A stretch of DNA of 64,000 bases from Rahnella aceris (GCF_011684115.1 NZ_JAADJV010000004.1:248001-312000); one strand, 5' to 3'; positions 36,177 through 46,386 are shown, numbered from the stretch's first letter. Numbers and translations are program-made. Notes: a model not told the origin generated them from the sequence alone.

Positions 36177-38276
36177 ATGAATAAATTCCTGTTTTCTCTT
36201 CTTGTACTTCTGCTGCTGCCGGTGGCAGCAGTCATCATCATTACCCCGATGGACAGCCAGAAGCAGTACATTTTTGGCCTGATCAGCATCGGTCTGTTAT
36301 TCCTGCTTGGCATCAGTAAAAGCCGACGGATTAGCGTGGTGATGGTCATCATGTCCGTCATGATGTCGACGCGTTATATTTACTGGCGCGCGACGGAAAC
36401 GCTGCATTTTAATTCAACAATAGAAGCTATTTTAGGGATCGGCTTATTCCTTGCCGAACTGTATGTCTGGCTAATTTTGTTGCTGGGTTATCTGCAAACC
36501 ACCTGGCCATTAAAACGCACCATCGAACCTTTGCCGGATGACACCACGCTGTGGCCAACCGTCGATGTGTATATTCCGTCTTATAACGAAAGTCTCGACG
36601 TAGTACGTGACACCGTGCTGGCGGCGCAGTGCATCGATTATCCGAAAGATAAAATCAAAATTTATGTTCTGGATGACGGTAAACGGGACGAATTTGCGGT
36701 GTTCTCCGCTGACGCCGGCGTGGGATATATCACCCGTAACGACAACTCCCATGCCAAAGCCGGCAACCTGAACCATGCAATGAAACTCACCAAAGGCGAG
36801 CTGATTTGCGTATTCGACTGTGACCACGTGGCCACCCGCGCGTTCCTGCAGGCGACGGTCGGCAGCTTCCTGAAAGACCCGCGTCTGGCGCTGATCCAGA
36901 CACCGCACTACTTCTATTCACCTGACCCGTTTGAACGTAACTTGTCTGCGGGCCGCACCATGCCCAACGAAGGTGCCCTGTTCTACGGCCCGGTTCAGCA
37001 AGGTAACGACAACTGGAATGCGACGTTCTTCTGCGGCTCCTGTGCGGTTATCCGCCGTGTGGCTCTGGAAGAAGTGGGGGGTTTTGCGGTTGAAACGGTT
37101 ACCGAAGATGCACACTCCGCGCTGAAAATGCAGCGTCGTGGCTGGAATACCGCGTTTCTGGATATCCCGCTGGCCGCCGGTCTGGCGACCGAACGTCTGG
37201 GTCTGCACGTCATTCAGCGTACCCGCTGGGCGCGCGGTATGACGCAGATTTTCCGGGTGGATAATCCGCTGCTCGGCCGCGGTCTGAAATGGCAGCAACG
37301 CCTGTGTTACCTGAACGCCATGCTGCACTTCCAGTTTGGTCTGCCGCGTGTGGTGTTCCTGACCGCACCGCTGGCGTTCCTGCTGTTCAACCTGAACATT
37401 ATTTCCTCGTCCGCCAGCCTGATTTTTGCTTACGCGCTGCCGCACCTGGTGATGTCGCTGTACATCAACTCCCGCATGAACGGGCGTTTCCGCTACACCT
37501 TCTGGGGTGAGATTTACGAGACCGTGATGGCCTTCCACCTGATCCTGCCCACGCTGGTGACGATGTTCGCACCCAAACGCGGCAAGTTTAACGTGACGGA
37601 TAAAGGCGGTTTGCTGGACGTCGGGTTCTTCGACTTCAACATCGTCAAACCTCACCTGATTGTCGCCATCCTGATGATTATCGGCATCGGTTACGGCATC
37701 GTGCGCGCCATCTTCCACAATTACTTTGCCATCGACCCAAATGTTATTGCGCTGAATATCGCGTGGGGCAGTTTCAGCGTGCTGATTTTGCTGGCAGCGA
37801 TTGCAGTAGCGAAAGAAACCCGTCAGGTACGTAAAACTATCCGTATCGATGTGGCCATCCCGGCGATTATTCATTACGCCAATGGTATTTCACTGCGCAC
37901 CACCACTATCGATATGTCGATGGGCGGTGTGCAACTGGTGACGCCGGACGTGCGCTATCTGGATGAAGAAATTGAAGAAGTAGAAATTCAGTTGTCTTCC
38001 GGCGCGGAAAGTTTCCCGGTGACGCAAATCAGCGGAGACAAAGAGCGGTTGCGTCTGCAATTTGAAAACCTGCCGTTATCGAAACGCCGCGAGCTGGTTC
38101 GCGTGGTCTTATGCCGTGCTGATGCCTGGATTGGCGAAGAATACCCGCCGGATAACCCGTTCAGATCGCTGGTAAGCATCATCCGTTGCGTGTTCGAGTT
38201 ATTCTATAACACGTGGAAGGAACGCCGTGCTAAAAATAAACCCGCTGACGCCACCAGCAAGAGTGAAGCAGCATGA
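36177..38276 (+). CDS. bcsA: BcsA, cellulose synthase catalytic subunit with PilZ domain
   Basis: The protein has 699 residues, shorter at the N terminus than E. coli BcsA (872) and closer to the size seen in other bcsD-type operons. The GT2 domain has the first Asp in VDVYIPSYNE (about 122), DCD at about 214-216, TED at 309-311 and QRTRW at 347-351. Eight or so membrane helices surround it. The C-terminal PilZ domain has RKTIR (552-556) and DMSMGG (about 579-584), so synthesis should be switched on by c-di-GMP. It polymerises UDP-glucose and extrudes the glucan through the inner membrane. It overlaps bcsB by ATGA. Confidence 0.97.
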   Translation: MNKFLFSLLVLLLLPVAAVIIITPMDSQKQYIFGLISIGLLFLLGISKSRRISVVMVIMSVMMSTRYIYWRATETLHFNSTIEAILGIGLFLAELYVWLILLLGYLQTTWPLKRTIEPLPDDTTLWPTVDVYIPSYNESLDVVRDTVLAAQCIDYPKDKIKIYVLDDGKRDEFAVFSADAGVGYITRNDNSHAKAGNLNHAMKLTKGELICVFDCDHVATRAFLQATVGSFLKDPRLALIQTPHYFYSPDPFERNLSAGRTMPNEGALFYGPVQQGNDNWNATFFCGSCAVIRRVALEEVGGFAVETVTEDAHSALKMQRRGWNTAFLDIPLAAGLATERLGLHVIQRTRWARGMTQIFRVDNPLLGRGLKWQQRLCYLNAMLHFQFGLPRVVFLTAPLAFLLFNLNIISSSASLIFAYALPHLVMSLYINSRMNGRFRYTFWGEIYETVMAFHLILPTLVTMFAPKRGKFNVTDKGGLLDVGFFDFNIVKPHLIVAILMIIGIGYGIVRAIFHNYFAIDPNVIALNIAWGSFSVLILLAAIAVAKETRQVRKTIRIDVAIPAIIHYANGISLRTTTIDMSMGGVQLVTPDVRYLDEEIEEVEIQLSSGAESFPVTQISGDKERLRLQFENLPLSKRRELVRVVLCRADAWIGEEYPPDNPFRSLVSIIRCVFELFYNTWKERRAKNKPADATSKSEAA

Positions 38277-40762
38277 ACCGACCTTATAACCTCATGAGTA
38301 AGCGCCGTTTATTGGCTGCACGGGGCGCATCCCTGTTCAGAAAAATCACCACCGGTTTGTTGCTGACGTTCAGCAGTCTGCCGTTGTCACAGGCGGAAGA
38401 CGCGCCGGCACCAGCCGTTGATCCGGCAACCAGCCTGCCAGCCGCGCCGTCATGGCTACCGCCGGTCATGCCGATGCCGGGTGAAACGGCGCCAGCCGGT
38501 GACACAACGCCAGCCCCGGCCGCAGATGCACCACAGACGGATACCACGCCGGTGAATAACAGCCCGGCGATGCCTGATGTAACTGCCGATCCTTCCGCTG
38601 CCCCTGCGCCGGTAATGCCGCTGGTTCAGCCGGTGACCAGCAACGTCACCGTTGCCGAAATGGGCCAGCCAAACGGGCTGACGCTCAGCGGCGGCCAGTT
38701 GCAGTCCGGTATCATTTTCACCCTGCCTGCCGATGAAGTAGTGACCAACGCGCACCTGTCGCTGGCACTGAAAATTTCTCCGGCGCTGATTGCCCGCGAT
38801 ACCACACTCGAACTGATGCTCAACGGCCAGCCGCTGGGTAACCTGCCGCTGAATCAGAGCAGCAACGGCGGCGATGTTTACGATCTCGATATTCCGGCAG
38901 CCATGGTAGTATCCAACAACAACCTGAGCTTCCGCGTGCATGACAGCAACACCATGACCTGCGAGAAAGATCAGTCGGATAAATATTGGGTCACTATTTT
39001 GCCCACCACCAGCATCGGGCTGGAAGGTCAGCAACTGAATATTGGCCGTAATCTGGGTAACTTCCCGCGTCCGTTCTTTGATGGCCTGCAGATGCAGGAG
39101 TCCAAAATCACCATGGGCTTCTCTGCTGCCATGAAACCGGGCGATATCAGCGCTGCGGCGATGGTCTCTTCTTATCTCGGCATGTTGTCCGATTATCGCA
39201 GCGTCGATTTCCCGGTCATCCTGAATGATTTGCCGGATCAGAATGGCATTCTGTTCGGCAAGCCGGGGGATAAAATCGGTTCACTGACGTTGCCGGCGAG
39301 CAACGGCGCATCGATTCAGATTATCGATAACCCGATCAATCCGGTTTACAAGCTGCTGCTGGTACTCGGTAATGACGATAACCAACTGCGTCAGGCTGCG
39401 TATCGCCTGATCAGTGGCGGGATGCCGAACAACACCGACCATCTGGATGTGGCCCAGCAAACCATTCCGTCCAGCAAACCGTATGACGCGCCGCGCTGGA
39501 TTGACACCTCACGGCCGGTGACGCTGGGTGAACTGGCGGGTAAAGATCAAGATTCGCTGATTTCAAACGGCATTTATCACGACGGCATTCAGGTCGCCTT
39601 CCGCGCTGCGCCAGATCTGTTCATGTGGGACGGACACAATATTCCGGTGCGCATTGATTACCGTTTCCCCACCGAAAACTGGATTGATGAAGACAGTTCA
39701 AGACTCAACGTCTCCATCAACAGCAACTTCCTGCGCAGCCTGACCGTCAACAAAGTGGGTCTGGTGGAAAATATCTGGCGTCGCCTGGGCGGTGACAGCC
39801 GTCAGGAACGCTACACGCTGCAACTCGCGCCCTACCTGATTTACGGCGACAACCAGTTGCAATTCTATTTCGACATCAAGCCGAAAAAAGATGCGCCGTG
39901 CAGCATTCTGACCAGCGACAATATTAAGAGCCGTATCGATCCAAAATCTTTCATCGATCTGAGCGGAAGCTACCACTTCGCCCAGTTGCCGAACCTGTCG
40001 TATTTCGTCGGCGCGTCTTATCCGTACTCCAAACTGGCTGATTTCTCCGACACCCTGATGCTGTTGCCGCAAACGCCGACGGCGGATGAAATCCACACCC
40101 TGCTGAACCTGGCCTCACGCGCCGGTAAAGCCACAGGCATGCCGGTGAATCATGTGCAGGTGGCCTTCGGCCTGAACGGTGATGAACAAAATAACCCGCT
40201 GTTTGACCGCGATATTCTGGCCGTCACCACGCTGGGCGACACGCCATTCAACCAGCAGTTACTTGCGGACTCTCCTTTCAGCATCAACGGTGGCTCAATG
40301 GGCGTAAAAACGCCGACCGAAATGCAGCGCGTTGTCGCCTGGCTGACCGGTGACTGGTACCGCCAGCCGGTCGATGCAGACCGTTATCTGTCCTCAACCG
40401 GCGCATGGCGTGGCTTCGTCAGCTACCGTTCGCGCTGGTCTGCCGACCATGTGGTCGTGCTGGCAACCGGTACAGACGATCAACAGTTGCTGAAAATCCA
40501 TAACGATTTGAAATCACCCAAAATCAACGCCAACGTGCGCGGCGATCTGGCGATTATTACCGATGAAAATGGCATCCGCAGCTTCTCAGTGGGTCAGCAA
40601 TTCCCGACCGGGCAAATGCCGTGGTACATGATGGTGCTCTGGTATGCCAGCAAACACATCGTGATCCTGTCGTTGATTGCGACCCTGCTTTCGCTGGTGG
40701 TTGGCCTGAGCCTGTTCGTTGTCCTGCGTCGTCACGCGGCCAAACGTCTGGGTCAGAAATGA
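38273..40762 (+). CDS. bcsB: BcsB, periplasmic cellulose synthase subunit
   Basis: The protein has 829 residues with a signal peptide (to about residue 42, LSQAED) and a Pro/Ala-rich linker (about 43-115). The BcsB carbohydrate-binding and flavodoxin-like domains follow, with conserved LNGQPLGNLPL and the Cys in SNTMTCEKDQS. One C-terminal membrane helix (about 795-817) anchors it against BcsA. It guides the glucan across the periplasm. The stop overlaps the start of a 29-codon ORF (ATGA), and bcsC begins 82 bases later. Confidence 0.95.
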   Translation: MNRPYNLMSKRRLLAARGASLFRKITTGLLLTFSSLPLSQAEDAPAPAVDPATSLPAAPSWLPPVMPMPGETAPAGDTTPAPAADAPQTDTTPVNNSPAMPDVTADPSAAPAPVMPLVQPVTSNVTVAEMGQPNGLTLSGGQLQSGIIFTLPADEVVTNAHLSLALKISPALIARDTTLELMLNGQPLGNLPLNQSSNGGDVYDLDIPAAMVVSNNNLSFRVHDSNTMTCEKDQSDKYWVTILPTTSIGLEGQQLNIGRNLGNFPRPFFDGLQMQESKITMGFSAAMKPGDISAAAMVSSYLGMLSDYRSVDFPVILNDLPDQNGILFGKPGDKIGSLTLPASNGASIQIIDNPINPVYKLLLVLGNDDNQLRQAAYRLISGGMPNNTDHLDVAQQTIPSSKPYDAPRWIDTSRPVTLGELAGKDQDSLISNGIYHDGIQVAFRAAPDLFMWDGHNIPVRIDYRFPTENWIDEDSSRLNVSINSNFLRSLTVNKVGLVENIWRRLGGDSRQERYTLQLAPYLIYGDNQLQFYFDIKPKKDAPCSILTSDNIKSRIDPKSFIDLSGSYHFAQLPNLSYFVGASYPYSKLADFSDTLMLLPQTPTADEIHTLLNLASRAGKATGMPVNHVQVAFGLNGDEQNNPLFDRDILAVTTLGDTPFNQQLLADSPFSINGGSMGVKTPTEMQRVVAWLTGDWYRQPVDADRYLSSTGAWRGFVSYRSRWSADHVVVLATGTDDQQLLKIHNDLKSPKINANVRGDLAIITDENGIRSFSVGQQFPTGQMPWYMMVLWYASKHIVILSLIATLLSLVVGLSLFVVLRRHAAKRLGQK

Positions 40763-40848
40763 AAAGCATCGGCTTTAAAACAAAAACAATGAAGATCGCC
40801 CCGATTTCGGGCGGCGACTCTCTGGCGATTACCGGAGCTGGAAAATGA
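40759..40848 (+). CDS. 29-residue ORF coupled to bcsB and bcsC by ATGA overlaps
   Basis: The ATG at 40759 overlaps the bcsB stop (ATGA) and its TGA (40846-40848) overlaps the bcsC ATG (40845), also as ATGA. The whole bcsB-bcsC gap is therefore exactly one reading frame. The peptide starts MKSIGFKTKTMK and ends SLAITGAGK; it is basic and has no membrane helix. GGAGCTGG near its 3' end is the bcsC ribosome-binding site. It may be a real small protein or only a translational relay keeping ribosomes moving into bcsC. No family is recognised. Confidence 0.45.
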   Translation: MKSIGFKTKTMKIAPISGGDSLAITGAGK

Positions 40849-43800
40849 AGAAACATAAACTGTCCCTGGCGGTGATCAGGGCTATTTATCTGGTAGGGAT
40901 CGCCGGAGTAGCGAGTTTTAGTGCCACCACCTTTGCAGCGGATACCACCAATCCTGCCATGAAGGCGTTGTTTGATCAGGCCGCTTACTGGCATGAACGC
41001 GCCCATGACGACCTGGCGAAAGACGCCTTACAGAAAGTGCTGCTGGTTGAGCCAGACAATGCGCAGGCGCTGTACCTGATGTCGCTGTATTCCATGCAAA
41101 GTGGCGATAAAACCGCAGCCAGTCAGTGGCGCGAAAAACTGGCCGCTGCCTCGCCGGACGATCCGCGTCTGACATCGCTCAACAGCGCCAAAGCTATGCA
41201 GTCAATCCCGCCGGCTCAGCTGGCTTCTGCCCGCCAGATGGCCGCGCAGGGCAACGTCAGCGGTGCGCTTTCGGCGTACCGCACGATCTTTAACGGCAAC
41301 CAGCCACTCGACAGCCTGGCGACCGAATACTATCTGACGATGGCGGGCGACAAGTCGCTCCAGCCGCAGGTCATTGCCGGGTTACAACAGCGTGTCGCCT
41401 CGCGTCCTGACGACACACAGGCGCGCCTTGGTCTGGGTAAGGTGCTGACGTATCAGGAATCCACCCGCCGCGACGGTATAAAATTACTGAGCACGATGGC
41501 CGGTTCCAGCACCGAAGCCGACCGCTCATTACGTCAGGCATTATTGTGGATGACGCCGCAGGAAGCTGACCGTGATTTTTATCAGGGCTATCAGGCGCGT
41601 CACCCGAACGACACCGGCGTGATGACTTACTTCCAGAAAAACATCGGCGGCGCGGCGAAAGGTCAGGGCTTCACGGCACTGAACAGCGGCGACGTCAACA
41701 GCGCGAAAGCTAAGTTTGAAAGCGTACTGGCCGATAACCCGAATGACGCCGATGCACTGGCCGGTCTCGGTTATATCGCGCAGCGCAGCGGTAACTTTGA
41801 GCAGGCGTCACAGTATCTGAGCAAAGCTGCCGCACAGGGCGGCCCGAACAGCGCCCAGTTGAGCAATCAGGCACAGGATTCCGCGTTTTACGCCCAACTG
41901 GCGAAAGCCAAAGACGCCGCCGGCTCCGGCAGTTACGACGCCGCACTGGCTGCCGTCACTCCGCTGACGCAGGTCGGTGGTGAGAAAGGTCAGTCAGCCA
42001 GCCTGTTGCGTGCGGATATTCTGCGCCGCAAAGGCGATCTGGCCGGGGCTGAGCAACAATACAGCGCGCTGGGCGATAATGCCGATGCCCGCGCCGGGTT
42101 GTATTACGTGCTGCGTCAGCAGAACAAAACCGCCGAAGCCAGTCAGGTGCTGAAAACGCTGCCAGCCGGGATTCAGGCCAAAATGAACCCGCCGACCGTG
42201 GCGGATGTTATCGAGCCAATGCGCCGTCAGGCCGCCCAGGCCGTAGCGAACAACGATCCGCAGCGCGCACTGAATATTCTTCAGCAGGCACGGGAACGTC
42301 AGCCGTCAAATGTCTGGGTGAAACTGGATATGGCGCGCATCCTGCAATCGCAGGGGCAAACCGCGCAGGCACAGTCAATCATGGCGCCGTCTGCGCGTCC
42401 GGGTGCCTCTTCTGCCGATCTGTACGCCGCGGCCCTGTTCGCGTCAGAAACCAAAAACTGGTCAACCGCCAACGCCCTGCTCTCGCGTATTCCGCGCAGC
42501 AGTCAGAATCAGGGGATGCGTGAACTGGCGCAGCGCGCCAACTTCAATGCGCAAATGGCCGATGCCGAAAGCTATCTGCAACAGGGCAATGCCGCCGCTG
42601 CGTCTAACACCTTGCGTGCGCTGGCACAGAATCCACCAGCCGCGCCTGCGGATGTCGGCGCGCTGGCGAAAAACCTGGCGGCGGCCGGTCAGCTTCCGCT
42701 GGCGGTGCAACTGGTTCGCCAGAATATGCGTCAGGGCGTCACCGGCAATGCCGGGGATTACGCCGATCAGGTCAGCGTGCTGAATCAGGCCGGTCTGAGC
42801 AATGAGGCGCAAGCCTTCCTGCAAAATCCACAAATCCAGTCCGGCACGTCACCGACAGCGCTGGCGAGCCTGCGTAACGGTTTCGTGATCACCCAGGCTG
42901 ATCAGTTGCGCGAACAGGGTCAGTACGCAGCGGCCTACGACAAACTGGTCGTCGCGTTGCAGGCTGATCCGCAAAACCGCGACCTGATGCTGGCGATGGC
43001 GCGCCTGTATCAGTCCGGAAAACTCAATAAGCAAGCCGGTCAGGTCTATAACTACCTGATGAGCAACGACACACCGACACAGGATGCACGCGTCGGTGCG
43101 ATTAACGTGGCGCTGGGCGAAGGCGATAACCAGCGCGCCAAAACGCTGATGGAAGGCCTGCGCGGACCGCGTACACCGGACCGTCTGTTACTCGAAGCGC
43201 GCGTCGCCGAAGCACAGGGCGATCATCAGCAGGCGCTGGCGTTACTGCGTTCTGCGAAGGGCAAGATGATCGGGCTGGAAGGCACAGACAGTCAGGCGCA
43301 GGTGGCCGGATTGCAGATCAGCGACAACCCGTTCATCAACCGCTCAACACGCACCTCCGCCTCACGACCGGCGACACAATCTTCTTACGGCGCCGTATTG
43401 CCGTGGCAGGTATCAGATCAGGTTTCCACGCCGGGAAATATTCCGGCGGCAACGACCGAACCGACAGCGGTCACACAGCGTAATGCCACGGAAAAACAGA
43501 TCGACGACATGCTCGACGAGTTGCAGGGCAAGACCGCGACCTGGGCGCAGGGTGATATGTCGATCCGTGGCCGTGACGGCGAAAGCGGTCTCAGCCAGCT
43601 GACCGAAGCTAAAGCACCGATGACCTTTGCCTTCGTGCCGTTTGATACGTCCCGTCTGAGTATTGGCGTCACGCCGGTTTCTCTCAGCGCAGGCAACCCG
43701 TCCGGTACCGGCAATTCCCGCTTCGGTCAGGGCGCACTGGCTGCAGCACAGTCGGCGCAGAAAGATGTCGCCGCAGCCGCAGCAGCGGCGGGTCTGGATC

Positions 43801-44801
43801 CAACATTAAGCCTGGCTGAATTGAGGAAAAGCATAACGTCTAACGACCTCAGCACTGCATGTGCCGCCACAGGTGATGCTGCGAAATGCTCGGCTTACAG
43901 CACAATAAATAGTATTGATCCAACCACTTACAGTGCAACAGAAGCAGGCAATCAAAGCGCAACCGGCGTAGAAGTGAACGCTGCGCTGACCGGTGACAGC
44001 TATAAAGCCGATATCGGCAGTACGCCGCTCGGGCAGGATCTGAACTCGCTGGTCGGTGGCGTGCAATGGGCACCGAAACTGACTGACTTCACCACCCTGC
44101 GCGTGACGGCTGAGCGTCGTGCCGTCACTGACAGTATTCTGTCCTACGTCGGCACCAAAGATAATTACAGCGGCAAGGAATGGGGTCAGGTCACTAAAAA
44201 CGGCGGCAGCGTCAATCTGTCGTACGACGATGGCGATGCTGGTTTTTACGCCGAAGCGGGTTATTACAGCTATCTGGGTAACAACGTGAAGAGCAACAAA
44301 TCGGTGAACGCCAATGCCGGTCTGTATGTACGTCCGTTCCGTTATGACGATCGTGAACTGAAAACCGGCATCAACGTCGGTTACATGGATTTCGACAAAA
44401 ACCTCAGCTATTACAGCTTCGGTCAGGGCGGTTACTTCAGCCCGCAAAACTATGTCAGCGTCTCCTTCCCGGTGGAATACACCCAGAAATATGACGACTG
44501 GGATCTGAAACTGTCCGGCGCGGTGGGCTATCAGTCTTATTCGCAGGATAAGAGCGCCTACTTCCCGAATAACCCGGACCTGCAGAAACAACTGGAAGAT
44601 CTGGTGGCTGAGGGCTACGGCACAGAAGCTTATTACAGCGGTAAAACGCAAAATGGCATCGGCTGGAATGCGGGCGTCGGCGGCAACTATCATCTGAACA
44701 AAAGCATGCAGATTGGCGGACAGGTTGGCTACGATACTTTCGGCGATTACAACGAAAGCAAAGCGCAGGTCTACTTCCGTTATCTGATGGGCCAAAATTA
44801 A
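40845..44801 (+). CDS. bcsC: BcsC, TPR and outer-membrane cellulose exporter
   Basis: The protein has 1318 residues (E. coli BcsC 1157). The signal peptide ends near TTFAAD (about 28). Many TPR units occupy about 35-840 and bridge the periplasm. A low-complexity linker (about 840-1040) includes an AAAAAAG-rich stretch. The C-terminal BcsC barrel (about 1050-1318) starts near GVEVNAALTGDSYKADIGSTPLGQ and ends YFRYLMGQN. It exports cellulose through the outer membrane. The extra length lies mainly in the TPR region and linker. Confidence 0.95.
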   Translation: MKKHKLSLAVIRAIYLVGIAGVASFSATTFAADTTNPAMKALFDQAAYWHERAHDDLAKDALQKVLLVEPDNAQALYLMSLYSMQSGDKTAASQWREKLAAASPDDPRLTSLNSAKAMQSIPPAQLASARQMAAQGNVSGALSAYRTIFNGNQPLDSLATEYYLTMAGDKSLQPQVIAGLQQRVASRPDDTQARLGLGKVLTYQESTRRDGIKLLSTMAGSSTEADRSLRQALLWMTPQEADRDFYQGYQARHPNDTGVMTYFQKNIGGAAKGQGFTALNSGDVNSAKAKFESVLADNPNDADALAGLGYIAQRSGNFEQASQYLSKAAAQGGPNSAQLSNQAQDSAFYAQLAKAKDAAGSGSYDAALAAVTPLTQVGGEKGQSASLLRADILRRKGDLAGAEQQYSALGDNADARAGLYYVLRQQNKTAEASQVLKTLPAGIQAKMNPPTVADVIEPMRRQAAQAVANNDPQRALNILQQARERQPSNVWVKLDMARILQSQGQTAQAQSIMAPSARPGASSADLYAAALFASETKNWSTANALLSRIPRSSQNQGMRELAQRANFNAQMADAESYLQQGNAAAASNTLRALAQNPPAAPADVGALAKNLAAAGQLPLAVQLVRQNMRQGVTGNAGDYADQVSVLNQAGLSNEAQAFLQNPQIQSGTSPTALASLRNGFVITQADQLREQGQYAAAYDKLVVALQADPQNRDLMLAMARLYQSGKLNKQAGQVYNYLMSNDTPTQDARVGAINVALGEGDNQRAKTLMEGLRGPRTPDRLLLEARVAEAQGDHQQALALLRSAKGKMIGLEGTDSQAQVAGLQISDNPFINRSTRTSASRPATQSSYGAVLPWQVSDQVSTPGNIPAATTEPTAVTQRNATEKQIDDMLDELQGKTATWAQGDMSIRGRDGESGLSQLTEAKAPMTFAFVPFDTSRLSIGVTPVSLSAGNPSGTGNSRFGQGALAAAQSAQKDVAAAAAAAGLDPTLSLAELRKSITSNDLSTACAATGDAAKCSAYSTINSIDPTTYSATEAGNQSATGVEVNAALTGDSYKADIGSTPLGQDLNSLVGGVQWAPKLTDFTTLRVTAERRAVTDSILSYVGTKDNYSGKEWGQVTKNGGSVNLSYDDGDAGFYAEAGYYSYLGNNVKSNKSVNANAGLYVRPFRYDDRELKTGINVGYMDFDKNLSYYSFGQGGYFSPQNYVSVSFPVEYTQKYDDWDLKLSGAVGYQSYSQDKSAYFPNNPDLQKQLEDLVAEGYGTEAYYSGKTQNGIGWNAGVGGNYHLNKSMQIGGQVGYDTFGDYNESKAQVYFRYLMGQN

Positions 44802-44819
44802 TCGCGGTGAAATAAAACC

Positions 44820-45299
44820 ATGCAAGAACATAACTATACTCAGGTCGCGCAGGAATATTACCGCCAGCGCCACACCACACCCGGCTGGCAAAGCCTGGTG
44901 CAGGTGCTATTTTCAGGTATTCTGGCGTCCGCCGATGACGAAGATGGCCGCCGCTTTCTGACCCTGATGGGCAATAACCTGGCACGCCAGCATCCGCTTC
45001 CCGCCTCTGCGACCCTTGGCGAACTGGAAGACAATATCAATCATATTCTCAGCCGTTTTGACTGGGGTGTCGTGAAGCTGGAAGCGACTTCGCAACAACT
45101 GGCGCTGGTGCACATTGCCTGGCCGGCATCACCGCAAGGGCAGGATGATGCGTTGTGGCCTATTGCGCTCATCGCCCTGTTTGAAGGACTGTATGCTGAG
45201 TGGTTGTTATCACAAGGCGGGCAACCCTATGTTCCGCTGCGCTGGCAGGAAAGCACACCGGAAGGCGCATTCGTTTTTCGTTATCAAAATGGTTTGTAA
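44820..45299 (+). CDS. bcsD: BcsD, cellulose ribbon-crystallisation subunit
   Basis: The 159 residues match the size of Komagataeibacter BcsD/AxcesD (156). Matching blocks are EYYRQRHTTPGWQSLVQVLFSGIL, the ends LFEGLYAEWLLSQGG and VPLRWQ. In Komagataeibacter BcsD forms octameric rings with passages for four glucan chains, aiding crystalline ribbons. Its presence, without bcsE/F/G in this operon, marks a type I bcs system, unlike the E. coli type II operon. Confidence 0.9.
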   Translation: MQEHNYTQVAQEYYRQRHTTPGWQSLVQVLFSGILASADDEDGRRFLTLMGNNLARQHPLPASATLGELEDNINHILSRFDWGVVKLEATSQQLALVHIAWPASPQGQDDALWPIALIALFEGLYAEWLLSQGGQPYVPLRWQESTPEGAFVFRYQNGL

Positions 45300-45308
45300 G
45301 GAATCTCT

Positions 45309-46322
45309 ATGTCGTTATTTCGGCGCTACAGCCTGGTGCTGTGGTTCGGCCTTATTTTCGCGTTTTTCAGTTCCGCTGTAATGGCTCAGGATGCTGGCTG
45401 GTCTGCGTATAAAAGTCGCTTTCTGATGCCAGATGGACGAATCATTGATACCGCCAATAAAAACGTCAGTCACACCGAAGGTCAGGGTTTCAGTATGCTG
45501 CTCGCGGTGTTCAATGACGATCAGGCGACGTTCGACAAGCTGTGGCAGTGGGCAAACACGACGCTCTATCGCAAAGATATCGGCCTGTATTCATGGCGGT
45601 ATGACCCGAACAGCACTCCGCATGTGGCAGATATCAACAACGCCTCTGATGGCGATACGCTGATGGCCTGGGCGCTGTTGCTGGCGGGTGATAAGTGGAA
45701 CGACAGCCGTTACACCAAAGCCTCTGAAAAATTGCAGACGGCGCTGATCAAATACAATGTGATTGATTACGCCGGTTACAAAGTGATGCTGCCGGGCGTG
45801 AAGGGTTTCAATCAGACCAGCAACGTAACCGTCAATCCGTCCTATTTCATCTTCCCGGCCTGGCAGGCATTTTATGCGCACAGCCATTTGAAAGTCTGGA
45901 AAGATCTGGATGAAAGCAGCACCGCGATGCTCAGCAAAATGGCGTTTGGTGAATTCCGTCTGCCGACCGACTGGGTCGATATGCAGGCCGATGGCACCCT
46001 GAAACCGGCCAGCCGCTGGCCAACGCGTTTCAGTTACGATGCCGTGCGTATCCCGCTGTATCTCGGCTGGGCGCATCCCGGCAGCCCGCAACTGGCACCG
46101 TTTATTCTGTGGTGGCAAAAATCCCCACGCGACGCCACACCCGCCTGGATTGATGTCATGACCGGCACCAAAGCGGGCTACAACATGTCACCGGGATTAT
46201 TAGCCGTGCGCGATTTCACCATGGCCAACGCTGGCGCCATCAGCCCGAACCTGGCACCGAAAGACGATTACTACTCTTCCACCCTGCAACTGCTGAGCTG
46301 GTGGGCAAGTCATAAAGGATAA
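45309..46322 (+). CDS. bcsZ: BcsZ, periplasmic GH8 endo-1,4-beta-glucanase
   Basis: The 337-residue GH8 cellulase has a signal peptide cleaved near VMAQDA (about 26). Catalytic acid Glu57 is in VSHTEGQGFSM, and the base Asp244 is in RFSYDAVRIPLYLGW, like Glu55 and Asp243 of E. coli BcsZ. It trims nascent cellulose and is required for proper export. AAGGA precedes the ATG, 10 bases after bcsD. In E. coli bcsZ is between bcsB and bcsC; here it closes the operon. Confidence 0.95.
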   Translation: MSLFRRYSLVLWFGLIFAFFSSAVMAQDAGWSAYKSRFLMPDGRIIDTANKNVSHTEGQGFSMLLAVFNDDQATFDKLWQWANTTLYRKDIGLYSWRYDPNSTPHVADINNASDGDTLMAWALLLAGDKWNDSRYTKASEKLQTALIKYNVIDYAGYKVMLPGVKGFNQTSNVTVNPSYFIFPAWQAFYAHSHLKVWKDLDESSTAMLSKMAFGEFRLPTDWVDMQADGTLKPASRWPTRFSYDAVRIPLYLGWAHPGSPQLAPFILWWQKSPRDATPAWIDVMTGTKAGYNMSPGLLAVRDFTMANAGAISPNLAPKDDYYSSTLQLLSWWASHKG

Positions 46323-46339
46323 GCGTACTCTGAAATAGT

Positions 46340-46371
46340 AAGGCCAGTCAGTGGATGCTGACTGGCCTTTT
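46340..46371. terminator. Terminator after bcsZ
   Basis: A perfect 12-bp stem (AAGGCCAGTCAG / CTGACTGGCCTT) with a 6-base loop is followed by TTAA. It ends the bcs operon and, on the other strand, the toxin/immunity pair. Confidence 0.85.
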
Positions 46372-46386
46372 AATATCTATAGAGAT

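Noticed and set aside
43806..44891. A 361-codon minus-strand frame inside bcsC
   Set aside because: It is antisense to the BcsC barrel, with no family resemblance.
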